A DNA stretch of 64,000 nucleotides from Siniperca chuatsi (taxonomy: Eukaryota > Chordata > Actinopteri > Centrarchiformes > Sinipercidae), in assembly GCF_020085105.1 (NCBI RefSeq), contig NC_058046.1, positions 20,815,675 to 20,879,674 on the forward strand, in the 5' to 3' direction. The position numbers and the translations under genes were made by a program. The stretch's first letter is position 1. Each line of letters starts with the position of its first letter. Below are positions 1 through 13,600 of this stretch, piece by piece. The notes beneath the pieces are model-generated. The model saw only the letters and a list, made by a program, of their open reading frames with translations, was not told the DNA's origin and ran no database searches.

Positions 1-2
1 GA

Positions 3-2200
3 TCAGACAATAAAACACCCATGCCCATGCTTCAGGAGCGTCACCAGGTAACATCCTCATGTTAAAGGCATTTTCCTTTAAAAAAAAAAAAAATGTATAG
101 GCTCATACAAAAATAATCCCTCTCAATCATCACTTATGACCAACTAGAAGTGTATGGCGGTGTCTGTATCTGCAGAGACCCTGCCCTCTGCCTGTATTTT
201 GTTATTATTTTGCTGTGTTCGGGACTTTTCTGGGCGTCGACCTTTGGGCAGCGTGCAGGGTGTGAGTTCGGGACTCTATAAAAACGTAGCAATGGTCTGT
301 GTGTCTGTTTGACTGAGGGCGGGGCTAAGCTACACACACATGCAGACCAGAGGCCAGCTTTGGCTACATTTACACAAAATCCGGCTATGTTTTTACTTTC
401 TGTTTAAAACTTTTTACAAAAGTGTACTATTTGGAAATTCTGAATGAAAAGCTGACTTCTGTGTGAACCCATCTAGACATCCTTCACAGCGCATAAAACA
501 AAAGCAGTGCATTTCAATTTCAAGACAAACAGATGTGGTGAGGAATACAGGATGTATCTTCTCATCTTTCTAATCAATAGACTGAACAAAGAAGGTACAC
601 TGAATCGAAAACCAGTGTACTGTTACATCCCTACATAGTACATAAAGTGTCTTAAATTATATTGCTCTGTGTCCATATTTAGGTGACAGCTGTGTCAGAC
701 ATGTTATTTACACAAAATATTACATGAAACACACCTTACATACCATGTTCCTTGACAGATTAGATGATTTTATTAGATTTGTTTACCACCTCTCTGCATT
801 TATTTTCATATTAACTAAGAAAAATTTATTTTAGAGCTCATATAAATATTATGTCCATCAGTGTTGCATTATTAGCTGAACTGCATTCCCTTTATAATGA
901 GTGGAATTTGAATTGCAGCTCTTAACCTCCTACTCATCATAAAAGTTCAATTTGAACTTTCTAACAAGGTGCTGACTGAAGGTGGCCGCGTGCTGCTGGA
1001 AAACGGTGGCAGCTTCCGGAGTTTTATCAGCCAAGCCGGGAACAACGCCCGGAAGATGGTGGAACTCATCGTGGAGAAGATCCCTTCCTACAGGGACGAA
1101 GCTACATATGAGGTTAGAGTTAGAGATGGATGAGTCTAAAATTGTGGAATATTTCATGTTTGGAAATTTGTGGTTAAAAGTTGTTGTTTGACAGAGAAAT
1201 TTTCCCACAAAGCATCCTTGATTTTATAAATTTTATATTTTTACTACTCCAAACTCAAGGTTTAATGATTTCAAATTGTTTGTCAAAAAACAAGAGTTGT
1301 TTAGACACTTTGAATTCATAGCCTTATAAAAAATATACAAAATGTATAAAACATCCTGGAAGCTTAGAGGAAGTGTATGTGAGCTGAGATAAATGTATGC
1401 ATTTGGAGAACTTACATAAATTTTGATGTGAGAGTTCCATCTCCTGGCCAAAGACTGTGTGGCAAGATTTCTAATGCTCTCTTCATATTATACAGCCAGT
1501 GAAGGAGCAAATTATACTCTTTGCAAGTGCGTTGTTGCCATTATATTATCTTTGCGTAAGAACATCTGTCTAATAATAAACAGCAATGGCTTAAGAACAA
1601 ATAAACGGATGGTCGAACAGTACAGTATGAGCTGAGTGTAGAGCTGCACCTCGGTTTGTTTCAGGGGAAGAGAATCTCGTTCTACAAGCGAGCCCAGATC
1701 CTGGTGGCAGATTTCTGGGGTGTCATGGAGGCCAGAGGAGAGGGAGACATCATTGACATGGACTGGCTCACCATGTTCGCAGACTACAGAGTCCCTCAGG
1801 TTCTTGTCTACCTCGGAGCACTACGATACTCTGATGCACTGATGCAGGCGCTGAAGAGCGGTGAGGCAGGAGTTTGTGTGCATGTGTTTCTCTGGTCATA
1901 AAGAAATAAATCATTTAAAAATAGTAAGCTATAATCACTCTGTGTGTTATGCATCTCCCATTTCTCTCAGGCGAGCTGCTGAGTTCAGGGGACAGGAGAG
2001 AGGTCGAGATCCGAGGTTGTTCGATTTGGTCTGTGGAGCTGATCAAAGATCGTCTTTGCAAATTGATGCAGGAGAGAGATGGACAGACCTGCAGCATCAA
2101 CTCTGCAATCATCGACTTCTACCTTTGGCCTTATGCCAAGCAGCACCACAAAGAGATGGCCCACATTCCCATACACCACACACGCTGTATTTACTACTGA
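3..2200 (+). CDS. qng1: Queuosine salvage protein QNG1 (C9orf64/DUF2419), 3' part of gene
   Basis: Four coding exons are visible: 3-47 (cut by the window edge), 969-1112, 1665-1860 and 1971-2200, ending in TGA. Phases join cleanly (0, 0, 1) at GT-AG introns and give about 204 C-terminal residues; the human protein is about 341, so roughly 135 N-terminal residues lie to the left. Recognisable family blocks are [57 protein letters not shown] and the terminal HTRCIYY. The family (Q_salvage, DUF2419) releases queuine base from queuosine-5'-monophosphate so that it can be reused for tRNA wobble modification. Function is known for the family; assignment here is by motif recognition. It sits just upstream of kif27 on the same strand, as C9orf64 neighbours KIF27 in human. 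No frameshift or stop was seen. Confidence 0.93.
48..968 (+). other. qng1 intron, no further gene seen
   Basis: Intron between the exon ending at 47 (donor GTAACA) and the exon starting at 969 (acceptor ending AACAAG). It is AT-rich. A 67-codon minus-strand open frame near 134-337 has no recognisable protein character and is not called. Confidence 0.7.
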
Positions 2201-2566
2201 CGAATGCTGGCAGCATTACTTACAGTAGGCTGTACTTCTCAGTGTGCAGCCTTGGCATCGGTGCCTCTCCCTGAGATAAAGCCAAGCACGTCTTTGTGCC
2301 AGATATATGTACAAATGGGCTTCTCACTAGCTGTAATGGAAACAGGTGTCAAGCTTTAATGTAGCTTTTTGGTCTATGTGGGTAGTAGCACTGTTGTCCA
2401 TATGCAGTCAATTAAAGTGTTTACTGTTGTTGATGTGGACCATTTTCTAACAAACTTATCACTGGAGAGCAAGTGATCATATATTGTATGGGAACATACA
2501 ATGATGGACACATCGGTGTATCTGCAGCAATTTGAACTAGTGAACTGACACTCATCAAACTGTGAA

Positions 2567-2572
2567 AATAAA
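2567..2572 (+). terminator. Probable polyadenylation signal of qng1
   Basis: AATAAA about 367 bases after the qng1 stop codon, followed by an A/T-rich stretch. This places the 3' UTR at roughly 2201-2600. Position and motif are seen; use is inferred. Confidence 0.5.
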
Positions 2573-2903
2573 AAAAATTTGATTAGATATTATGCTTGTT
2601 TTTTTGAAGGAATGTTGCAATAGGTCAATTTCTGGAGATCAAATTTCACATCATCCACTGCTCCCCTTAAATCAGGATGTCTGCAGGGCAACTCCTGAAG
2701 AAGTCCTCTAATTTTAGATTTAGAGATTTATAATGCAATAAATCTAGTATAGCACATGTAAATATAATGAATGAATGAAAAAACAGTATTTGTGTGAGCT
2801 AAAAGCAGCTGGAATGTGTGGCTACTTTATCTTAAATGGTTGGAAAATCAATTTTTTCCAATTGTTAAAAGTGTAATTAGAAAAATATTCTATAGCTCAA
2901 ATT

Positions 2904-3153
2904 ATGGGTGGCTTTGACTTAGTGGTAGTGCAGGTAGTCCTCTAATTGGAAGATCGGCAATTCTATCCCGGCATCTCCCAGCAAGATACTGAACCCTAAA
3001 TTGCTCCCAAAGGTTGCCTTTGGTGTGTGAGTGTGTGTGAATGATTAGTTTCTTTGTACTGATGAGCAGTTGGCAGTTGTATGAAAGTGTGTAAAGCGCT
3101 TTGAGTGGTCGGAAGACTAGAAAGGCGCTATACAAGTACAGTCCATTTACCAT
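2904..3153 (+). repeat. tRNA-derived SINE copy
   Basis: The left end resembles a degenerate tRNA head with an A-box-like stretch (TGACTTAGTGGTAGTGC) and a B-box-like stretch (CAATTCTATCCC). A body follows, ending in CGCTATACAAGTACAGTCCA. A second copy lies inverted at about 61350-61588, sharing the head, the 'CTAATTGGAAGATCGGC' block and the CAGTCCATTT tail. It lies in the qng1-kif27 spacer. Confidence 0.75.
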
Positions 3154-3558
3154 GTGGCCACATGTAGCGTTTGGCTGGAAGAAGAGGAGGGGTAGAGGAA
3201 GCTGCAGCCTCCAATAAGTATATCAGAAATGTGTGAGATGTAATTTTTCCTCGGGGGAGATTGAACTGGAAAAAGATATGGTTAACTGTTGATAAATGTT
3301 ATATAATAAAGTAAGAGAGGTATCTTTTAGGAAAAGGGGTTTGAACTGGATGCTGAATATTCTTATGTATATATTTATATATATTTCTGTAAATTAGAAA
3401 AATAAACATATCGGAGCCACAAAATGTTTAATTTCAAACACATAAGTCATTATAAAATAAATAATCTTATTACTAGAGTAAAATATATAAAAGAAGCAAT
3501 ACATTGTGAAATTATTTTAATAAATTATTAAAAGTTAGTTAATGTAAGATCAGATAAG

Positions 3559-3770
3559 TTAATATAAGCCTTTATTGATCCTCAGAGAGGAAATTCTGGT
3601 GTTGCAGCAGCAAAAGGACAGAAATAAATACAAATAGAGAAAAGAAAAAAAAATAATAAGAGGTATATACAATAAGAATAGATAAAATAATAGAAACGAT
3701 ACAAGAGTAATTAAGCTCAAAATTACAAGGCAACTAATAGTGCAGTACTGTCTCAAGCAATGTGACATAG
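3559..3770 (-). repeat. Fragment of a non-LTR retrotransposon 3' end
   Basis: Read on plus, the segment starts with CCTTTATTGATCCTCAGAG and a GTTGCAGCAGC block followed by A-rich sequence. This resembles the 3'-terminal region of the LINE copies at 5323-5557 and 21136-21840, though it is more diverged. Its 3' end points left, so the element is on the minus strand. Confidence 0.55.
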
Positions 3771-4180
3771 TGGTGTGGTTAGTAGCAGCAAAGTAAAGTA
3801 ATGTAAGAGTAATATGATATAACAGTGTACACCAGAATAGTATATAATATGATAAAGCAATTATACTTAGTGTTCGTCTGTATTAATATAGAAATATAAT
3901 GTAGTACATTATGTAATAAAACAGTATAACATAGTAACATAATATAGTAACATAATATAGTATAAAATAGTATGGGATATAAAATATAAGGTGAAATGTA
4001 GTACTATAGTATAACATAATATATAGTATAGTACATCAATATAACAGAATATGAAATATAATATAGTGTGAGTATACTATAGCATAATATATAATAAATA
4101 TAGTGTAATATGCAATATAATAAATAGTACATGTATTTGGTGTGCAATATGATACATATTACATGTATTTGGTATGTATG
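3771..4180. repeat. AT-rich, TATAGTA-like low-complexity tract
   Basis: About 400 bases made largely of variants of AATATAGTA, ATAACATA and similar words, repeated irregularly. It directly follows the retrotransposon fragment and precedes the kif27 promoter. No open frame of interest. Confidence 0.7.
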
Positions 4181-4309
4181 AAATGTGAAATCTTATGTCA
4201 TCATTTTCATGTTAACAGAATTTTTATTTTTTGTTTCATTTATTTATTTATATCTGTTGTTCAGTTCAGTACAGCTTTGTTTGTACATGGGTTTTACGTT
4301 TATACATAA

Positions 4310-4689
4310 TGTTCTGGGGGCGCCACAAGATGGCGCTGTTGGCTTCACTTACTACTCGTTCCGCCCTCCATGAAGACTCTTGAACGCCTCTCCTGCTTTC
4401 GTCGACTCCTGCTGCACCGCGACGGCGGTTTCCCGGGCAACCGAGGAGCGACAACAAACAGGAGACTGGACCAAGTTAACAATAAGCAAAGTAACGACGA
4501 CGGTAGATAAACAGACAATGCCAATTATCAGACGGTTTGTTTTGGTAAAATGTAGACCATTGGCATGTTTATTTCGTATCCAACAAGTTTAAGCGCTCAA
4601 ATAAAAAGTTTTACTACAACTCAGCTGTGTGTGAGGTGCTGGGATGAAAGTGAAACGCCATTAAGTAATTCTCTGTAAATTTCACCGTC
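4310..4689 (+). promoter_or_regulatory. kif27 promoter/5' UTR region with YY1-like site and RFX X-box
   Basis: Base composition turns GC-rich after the AT tract. AAGATGGCG at 4327-4335 matches the core YY1 site often found near start sites. GTTTCCCGGGCAAC at 4428-4441 fits the RFX X-box pattern GTHNYY-N2-RRNAAC in both halves. X-boxes drive ciliary genes, and KIF27 is a ciliary kinesin, so the site is credible. The transcription start itself cannot be located by reading. Confidence 0.6.
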
Positions 4690-7600
4690 ATGAGCGAGGT
4701 GTGTGTCCGGGTGGCGGTCCGTATCCGTCCCCTGCTTCCTAAAGAAGTCCTCCACAACCACCAGGTGTGTGTGCGGGTGGTGCCGGGCTCCGCACAGGTG
4801 ATGCTGGGCTTAGACCGACTCTTCTCCTTTGACCACGCGTTTGGACCCACAGACAGCCAGGATGAGGTGTACGAGTCCTGCGTCCAGCCCCTGGTGGAGT
4901 CCCTGGTCGACGGCTACAATGCCACCGTCTTCTGTTATGGACAAACGGGGTCAGGGAAGACATACACACTCGGAGGGGGGAACCTGGGTAAGTTGTACAG
5001 AGCACAGGTGGCAGTTTTTAAGAAAGATCCAGACGGGGATTTAGGAGAACAGAGATGGACTGATTAGTTAGACTGTTTGGGAAAATGACAGAAGGGAGCT
5101 GCATTTTATGACTCCTTGACTCCGAGTTTGTTTATTGTGGGGGGAAATTAATTATTGAAGCCAATCTGGTTAAGATGAGAAATACTGGTGTGTCATTGCA
5201 TCTTTTCTGTGTGTTAGGTGATCTTTGTAGGCTCTGATATGTACTGTTACACATTGTTTTGTGTCTTTCAAGCTGGCACCAAAGGATTCAATTCAGTAGT
5301 TTGTAAATGGCATAGTTTTGAGAGTTTACTTTATACCGTATTATTATCATCAAACGGTAAACCCACTTTGTACCTCACACTTATTTTAATTTTATACTTA
5401 TACCCACTTGGTACTTAATTTATTTTCTGACCTGTGTTATAGTGTAGTATATTTTTTGCTTAGTACTTCTATTCCTGTGTGCACTGACGTGATAGTGAGC
5501 TGCTGTAACAAAAGAGTTTCCCCTCAGGGATCAATAAAGTATTTCTGATTCTGATTCTAGTTTGCAGTTTTTTAAAGCCAAGAAAGTGGCCACCTCAAGG
5601 CAAAAGCAAGCTTTCCTCACCAGTAATCTGCTGTTGCTATACTTTACAGATGTACTAGGGATTTGATCCCAAAAGGTCTCCTCTAATGTTTCACTCTCTG
5701 GTCTTTGCAACATGTACGTTATAACTCTGTGCCTCTCTCACCTCTCTTAGATGAAGAGGGAGGGATTATTGACCGTGTGGCTCAGGATGTGTTCTTGTTG
5801 CTGGGGGTGAAGAGGGAGAACAGTGATGGTGTGGAAGCCACAGTGCGGGTCTCATATATGGAGCTGTACAGGGAGGAACTGCGAGACCTGCTGGAACTGC
5901 ACACCATTCACAAAGAGCTTCATATTAGAGAGGATGAGAGGGGACACACAGGTAATTAAAACATCTTTTTGACTGGCAAGCAAATGTGACAATATATGAG
6001 GGAATGAGCTCATATGATTTCCTAAAAAAACATCATGAGACATAGACAGAATGCATCACAGAATGCAGTACCCTAGGATTACTCACTTTGTTAATGCCCA
6101 CATCTTTCAAACTCCATGCCCCCACCTTGTAACAAGGGCTTTCTCTTACAGATTTTTAGTCTCCAAGCCCAAGAGATAAGCCTAGAGCTGCAGAAGCCAT
6201 TGTATGTAATCAGTCAAAATTACAGGCTGCGTAATGCTTCCCATGATTAGTAAACTGTTCTGAATGTGTAAAATCAGTGGCATTCCCATTTAATGAATGA
6301 GAGACATTATTTCAGAGAGGATGAGGAAGTCATAGTAATACAATGAGATTCAACACTACGTTATACATTGGATTACTGCCCACTGGGGAAAGTAATATTC
6401 CAACTGAGTGTAAAAGTGTTTCATTAAAAAAGTTCATTGTGTGGTTTTGTTTGTGTTTTCAGTGGTGGTGGGAGCCAAAGAGGTGGTTGTCACCTCAGCA
6501 GAGGAGCTACTAAGTGTTCTAGAGACGGGCAATGCTCTGCGCCACACTGGCACCACGGGGATGAACGAGCACTCGAGTCGCTCTCACGCCATCCTCACCC
6601 TTCAGCTTATCCAGTGTTGCCACAACAACTCCTCCTTAAAATCCGTCCGCTCTTCCAAACTCTGTTTGGTTGACCTAGCAGGCTCAGAGCGTGCTGGAAA
6701 AACTGGAAACACTGGGACGCGGCTCAAAGAGTCTGTTCATATCAACACAGGCCTGCTCGCGCTGGGCAACGTCATTCGTGCCCTCTCTGACCCTGGTCGA
6801 AATCGCCGTGGTAACAGCTGCAACAGTGCACACATACCGTACCGTGATGCCAAGATCACCCGTCTCCTCCGTGATTCACTGGGAGGCACCGCCCATACGC
6901 TGATGGTGGCGTGCGTGAGCCCCTCCCACCACAGTGTAGCTGAGACTCTGAGTGTCCTGCAGTTTGCATCCAAGGCTCGTCACATTCGTAACCGTCCCGG
7001 AGCAGTATCTACTCACACAGAGGTTAAATCATGTCCTACAACCTGGGACCCTGGTGAGGCTCGACTGGGTGAGCTTGAGTATGAAGTACGGACACTGAGA
7101 GAGCTGCTGAAAGAGAAGGAGAGAGAGATGGAGATGAAAAGGGAGAGGACTGCTGGAAGAGCTGGAGAGGGGGACAGCTTCAAACAGCCCAGTCAGATAA
7201 GGATATCTGATCCAGATAAGAAGGTGAACCAAGAGGAACCATCACAGTACCGCCTTCTGACACAGGAAGCTGCAGCACTGCTTGCAGATATCCCTTGCCC
7301 CACTCCAAGTCACTCTTTCAGACAGCGACTGCAGGATTGGCAGGAGAGACTGACAGCTGTCAATCACTCACATCAAGCTGATGATATGGAGTGTTCAGAG
7401 GGGGGTGGAGACCAACCCCACCATGTGGCCATATTAAAGCTAAGAGAAGAACTCAACAAATGTAAGGTAATTATAACTATAACTTATAATTATAAGTGAA
7501 AAAGAAACACCAGGTCGCCATTAAAGGTCTTTGTTTTATCCAATAGAACAGGTCCATAATCTAAGACTCAGAGGAAAAATACAGGGACTGGATGTCTCTA

Positions 7601-10600
7601 TTTAGCTGCTGTGGGTTTGCTTTTGTTCAGAGTCAAAATATGTTGGATATCTGTATATTATCCATTAGGAACACTTTATTTTAATAGGGCAATGGTGACA
7701 TCCAGCACAAAGTGTAAGCTGATGTGCCAGCAAAAATAAGGGCATATAGGTGCATAGGTTCAAAAGAGTTTAAATTCATTAAAACAGCAGACTGTGAACT
7801 GTTAATTAATCATTATCTTCTAAGCCTGCTAGTCACACTGATGCATGAGGAAAATACTGTCTCCCCAACTGGAGAGGAGAGTCCAGACCAGCTTCTCCAA
7901 GTAGGAATACAATATTATTGTCCAAGCTGCCATAACAGGACGAAAACACAGGTATAACTAATAACATTAATAATGGCTACATTCCCTTAAGGTGTGCCAG
8001 TGCCATCAGGGCCTTTGCACTGTGCATGCTGGTTTACTGGCACACATTAAGCCATCATTAATGTTACTAGTTACACCTGTGTTTTTCCCTTTTATTTCAA
8101 GTCAAAGTGTCCAAGAGTAGATCATGCTATCAAAAACCTTAGATACACTGGTTGAAGTTAGTTACATGGACAATAAAGCTATTTTGACTTTTACAAAATA
8201 AAAAAGAGGGCTGCTGAACGTATCATAAGATATCCACAAGTCAAGGTAAAGAAAAAGCTCAGAGAACATTCTCTGTCTTTCAGGAGGCTCTCGCCATAGA
8301 GGAACAGCTATTGGAGAAGAAAGATGCAGAGCTGAGACAGGTCCAAAATGAAGTAGAGAAACTTCTTCAACAGAGCAAAACCCACCGTCAGGCCTTTGAG
8401 GAAGAAAAGGAACGTACTCGTATACAGGTGAGGAGAAGAAGAGTCCTGAATACAGCTCTGTAAAGGACACTAACACCTTCAGCATTGTAGGTTATCAGCA
8501 AATAAAACCTCAAAACTGTCCTAGAATTAAATGACAGCCATGCTGGTTTTTCAGTGGTTGTTTAAATATGTGTCTGTGTGCACATTTGTGTGTGAATCTT
8601 TTTTCAGACTGAACAACTTGTGGACCAGCAGATCCTCATCAGTCGTCTTCGCAGCGACCTCATGACATTTAAGTGTGCAACCTCAGTGGAAGCAGGGGCT
8701 TCTGGGACCTCGGGCAAGAGACCCCACAGTGTCCCTCTGATCAGACACAGCTGTGGACACGGGCCCCTCAGGAGGGTAGGTTGCTGCACTGTTTTGCTCT
8801 GTGTGTGTGTGTGTGTGTAATTGTTTGAGTGTTTATCTGTTGTACCAGTTGCACTTGACTTGTTGCTTGTGACTTTGATTATCGTAGTCCTAAATGATGT
8901 TGCTACATACATTTATATGTGGATCCACACACTCTGTTGTTCATGGCTGTGCATATTTCTGTCTGAATGCATGTGTGTTTGTAGATTCACTCCAGTCCCC
9001 CAGCCTATTCACTGGAGAGGGTGATGGCAGCCTTTAAGATGCGCGGTCATCTCCTGCTGGCTGAGATTGAGGAAAAGGATGAGGTGTACTGTCCATTCTT
9101 AAAACAACAGGCAGAGAGCAAAGACAGAGATCAAGAGAAGGAGGAGGAGGATGACATCTTAGTGGGCAGAATGGGATTTAGGTGAGAGCCTGTATAATAC
9201 AAGCCTACTGGTTCTTTCTTTGTCAAGCCACCACTGATTCACTACAACAAATACAATTTCAGCCAATAGCCTGTGAGTCACTGAGATTTTGTTAACATGT
9301 TGCAACAAAAAAATGTTCACAAAAATGCATTCAATTATTAATTAATGTTAAATTAAATGTAAACTTTTATCAAGATGTGTAGTGCAATGATCGGCTTTGC
9401 GCCAGTGAAGCGGCATTTTCTTCAGGTGTGGTAACATTTATTCCTCACCTGCTCCTGCTTTGTATAGCAGTGACCCTCCATACACCAACGTGGGAAGAGA
9501 GGCACAGTAGGGGGGGGGGTGTCATTGGCAATCCAGTGACACAACAATTTTGGTGTCAAGGGATGACTGCATTTTGTGGTCAACCACCTGCCTGTTCAGG
9601 CGAAGTCTACAAAGCACTTGTCACTTTAGTTGGTGCACCCAAGTAAAACCTCTCACAAATCACACAAACCCTGTTATGCTTTTCACTTTCACCTTTTTTA
9701 TACATGTTGCAACTAGTAGAAACATTTAAATGACAGCAATAATACTGTTTTAATTGTGGTAATTTTTTGATAATAATAATAATGGTTCCATCTGTAGCCT
9801 CTAAATGTAGTCCTGCATTTAAGTACAATGCATTACACATACCATATACGATGTAGTTAATTAATTACATTTTGTGGAACCAGCACCAAGCTGTTGCAAA
9901 ATACTAACCACACCAATATATATGCCCCTGTGCACCTCAAACTGGTCAAAAATAACTTCCCACAGCCTCCCAACATATGCAGTGCAAATTCTTAAAGGAG
10001 ATGTGATATCCCTGGGGGAGTATTGTGGACACGTGGCAGGGAGCACGCTGCTTTTAAAGACAGGGTTCGTACAAAGTCTTGAAAGTTTGGAAAATGCTTA
10101 ATTTTAACCGTTATGTTTTCAAGGTTAGGAATATGCTTGAATTCGAATATATACTCCTTGAAAAATGCTTGATTTTCAACATAATCATAGGTGTTTCATT
10201 TACACAATCATTAATGTAAACCAAAAATGTTTAATATTTGAAATGAAATGATCCCGTTGTCGTATTTGTTTGTTGTCTCCTGGTGTCTCACACCAGACAC
10301 GGAGCAGAGCTGACTGGAGCTAGATTGACTGACATGGGCGCTGAAATGAAAAGGGGGCGTTTTTCCGTTCCGCTCTGCGTCTGGTGTAAACCCGGCATCA
10401 TGAGGGAGATCATCTACTCTCAGAATGCGTGCGCGTCCTCTGACCTTTGACGTTGTACATGCATGCACATTGAAGGTAGCTAGCTAACTATTGTACCTGC
10501 TCATCAGCTACTAGAGAACAGGTGGATTTTGTTATCGCTTTAGCAAAATGCCAGGCTGTCGTTTTAATGAAAACTGGCTGGTCAACGAAAAATATAAAAA

Positions 10601-13600
10601 ATGGCTTCAGAGAGCAGCCACATTCATTCATAGCTAGATAAGTCCTCTGTTGATTCCTTACTCTGGAAATTAGCAAGCATTAAATAATCATGATCAAAAC
10701 ATGCAATCAAAGTTATGAAAAAATATGAACAGCTGGTAAAATATAACGTGACAATACGTTGACTGTTGTGGGTATAAAGTAATTCTGTAAACTTTATTTT
10801 TCGCTATTGCATTTATAGTAACAATTTAGATGTGATGATAAAAGCTTCGAGCGTCTGGAAATTTTTGGTTTCAAGAGGTACAAGAGGTACCTTGAAAGTG
10901 TTTGAATTTCACTCTTAAAAAGCTGTACAAACCCTGTAAAGAAGATGAGAGAAGCTGACATGTTTGGCCATTACTGATGCCAGGCTCTGACATGCATTGT
11001 TAATGTATAACAGTTTCTCTCTGTTTCCAAGTGTACTGCAGGTGTGCTGTGTGCCACAGAAATACAAAAAGTGCTGGACCTTAAGTTTAACACACTAATA
11101 ATCTTTCATTCAGAAAATCAGTTTTTCTTACAGAAGTAAGTTAATCTGAAATGATCTATCTAATCAAATATTGTGACATCACTGCAGGCGTTCTTTAAAC
11201 CGAACATGGACCAACCGGCAGAAGAAATCAGCTCTGAAAGAGAAAAACTCTAGACTAGACCAAACATCTAATGGAAATCCATTAGTTCAACAGCCTCAGC
11301 AAGCCACAGGTATACTTTACATGTATTTGACTTAATCTTTTGTTTCTTTGTATTGACAGAGGCATGCTTTCCTGTTTCAGATCTCTTCTGTGACGTTTCA
11401 AGGAGTTATTTTATATCCAACAAGTTGTTTCCTTTTTCATATTGTCAGTTGCTATTTATTCTCAGGAACCAAGGAAAACCCCTCCAAGCAAAGCCACATG
11501 AGGAAGGCGAGACTAAGAGCCAGTGTTACTCAGAGAAGGATCGAAGATCTGTCAGTCAACATGCGCATGAAAGAGGAGCTCATCAAAGAACTTGATAAAA
11601 CTGGTGTGTTTATATAATTACATACTGTGTATTCCTGTGTCTGTTGGTTTTTTGTAGTTTGTAGTTGAGTCTGCAGTTTATAGCTATGGTAGCAATACAT
11701 ACACATGACCAGCCTATAGTAATGATCTGATAATTCCATTATCTTTTTTTTTTTACAAATCAGAGTTTACTCTGGTAATTGTGTTTTTTTGTTTAAAGCC
11801 ACTGTGTATAGAATTTGAACTTTGTCCCCCCTATGGGACTGCTCAAAAATGTATACTGTAGCAGACAGTAATGCGTGGCTCAGCTGCCACCCCGATTGCC
11901 AAGTACTGGGTTGTTGACGCATAATTAGTCGATGGGATTTTTTTATTGTCAACAACATGTCTGGAGCCAAAGCATGTGTAAAGTTGGTATGCAGTGACAA
12001 GTTAATCTAAAATGATGGCCTGAGAGGCAAAAGGTGAACCATGATTGGCTACACAACAGGTGGCTTGTGCGTGAGTGTATGAAAATAACAACGCTGTTGC
12101 AGCTGTTGCAGCAGATTGAAGTCTCTTCAAAACCTGTTTTGATTGGAGTCCTGTACTGTTTATCATGGGCAGGCTAACTCTTATTTAGATTAACACAGCT
12201 TTTGTACTGAATCTCCAGGCAACAACTGCACAAGACCAGTGAATCATAACATAATAGTTTCAAACCTTTGACACTGTATGTCATTTTGAGCAGTATTTGC
12301 ATCTCTAAATGTGTGTTTTTGTCTGACAGACAAGGAGTCCCAAGCAGTGGACAGACATGGCAGGCACAGTGGTGATGGCAGAGAAGCCGGCGTGTTGGCA
12401 AGACTTTCCATGCAGAGCCAGCAGGTCCAAGCAGAGGTGTACCACAGCCTGCAGCACATGAGACTGCAGAGAGCACAGCTTCAGACCAGCCTCAGGCAGC
12501 AGAGAGAGACCAGTGACAACCACAAAGAACTTGACCAAAATGGGGTTAGTTGTACAGATAAGATAAAAATTAACCCACTAACATCAAACACATTATCTAG
12601 ACAGTGCAACAGGAAAAGAGATGAACATATTAAACTTCAGTTGAGTCTTGTAGTGTAGACCTACAGTATATGTTGGTTCTGTTGATCTAAATATTTAAAA
12701 TGCTTTTAGTTGATAGTCCAAAATGAGCAAATTCCCAAGAAGAAAAGGGTTAACACAGTTGTAATTATGATCACTTTGATAGATATTGGACTCTTTCTGA
12801 TATCCCAAAGCCAGTTAAACTAGGAAACTTTGTGGATAAGCAATAGTGTATCCACACTGTGTAAAAAACAAACTGTTAAAAAAAACAGCTATTGTTGATG
12901 GCTCTACTTAGGTGCTACTTTTTGTCAGTGATCTTTTATGCCTACTTTTTGGTTTGAATTGATATTTGACTTTGGTTTAACTGAGGTTTAAATATCATTT
13001 TAAGACCAGATTGACTTAACTATTACTAACCCTGATCTAGGTCCAAATGAAACCTTGGCGGAAGTCACCTTGAGTATGCATATCATCCACACAACATCTC
13101 AGTTGAGTTAGACTCATTGGGAAATACAAAACTGCAAAAACAGCTGTCACTCAGCATGGGTAAAACATAAACTACTCCTCTGACTAAACATGATTTGTGT
13201 TTTTGTTTATAGGAGCAAAGGGCAGGAGATTTGACTGCTTGCAAAAGCAATCACCAGAAAGAGTCAAAGGAAAAGGTAAAACATTGTTGTTAAATATAGA
13301 AGCAGTATAAATTCTTAAAAAAGTTTGTTTTGCAGTTTCTCCCCCCAAAATAGCCATTTTGACCAAGTTTCTTTTATATACAACCCCTTCTTTTGCCAGT
13401 TACTGTTTCTACCTCTTTGTCTTTGTCATAGTCTTCTTATCTTAATATTTTCTGTCATCTCCCTCCTCCTGTACCCCTTCCTCCTCTTTGCTCCATTTTC
13501 CCCTCCTCACACTCCTCGTTCTTCCTTGTCCTCGCTGTAGCTTCGTGACAGTAGTTGGCTGGAGGAGGAGGAGGAGTGGGTGCTTCAGAAGAGAGCAGAG

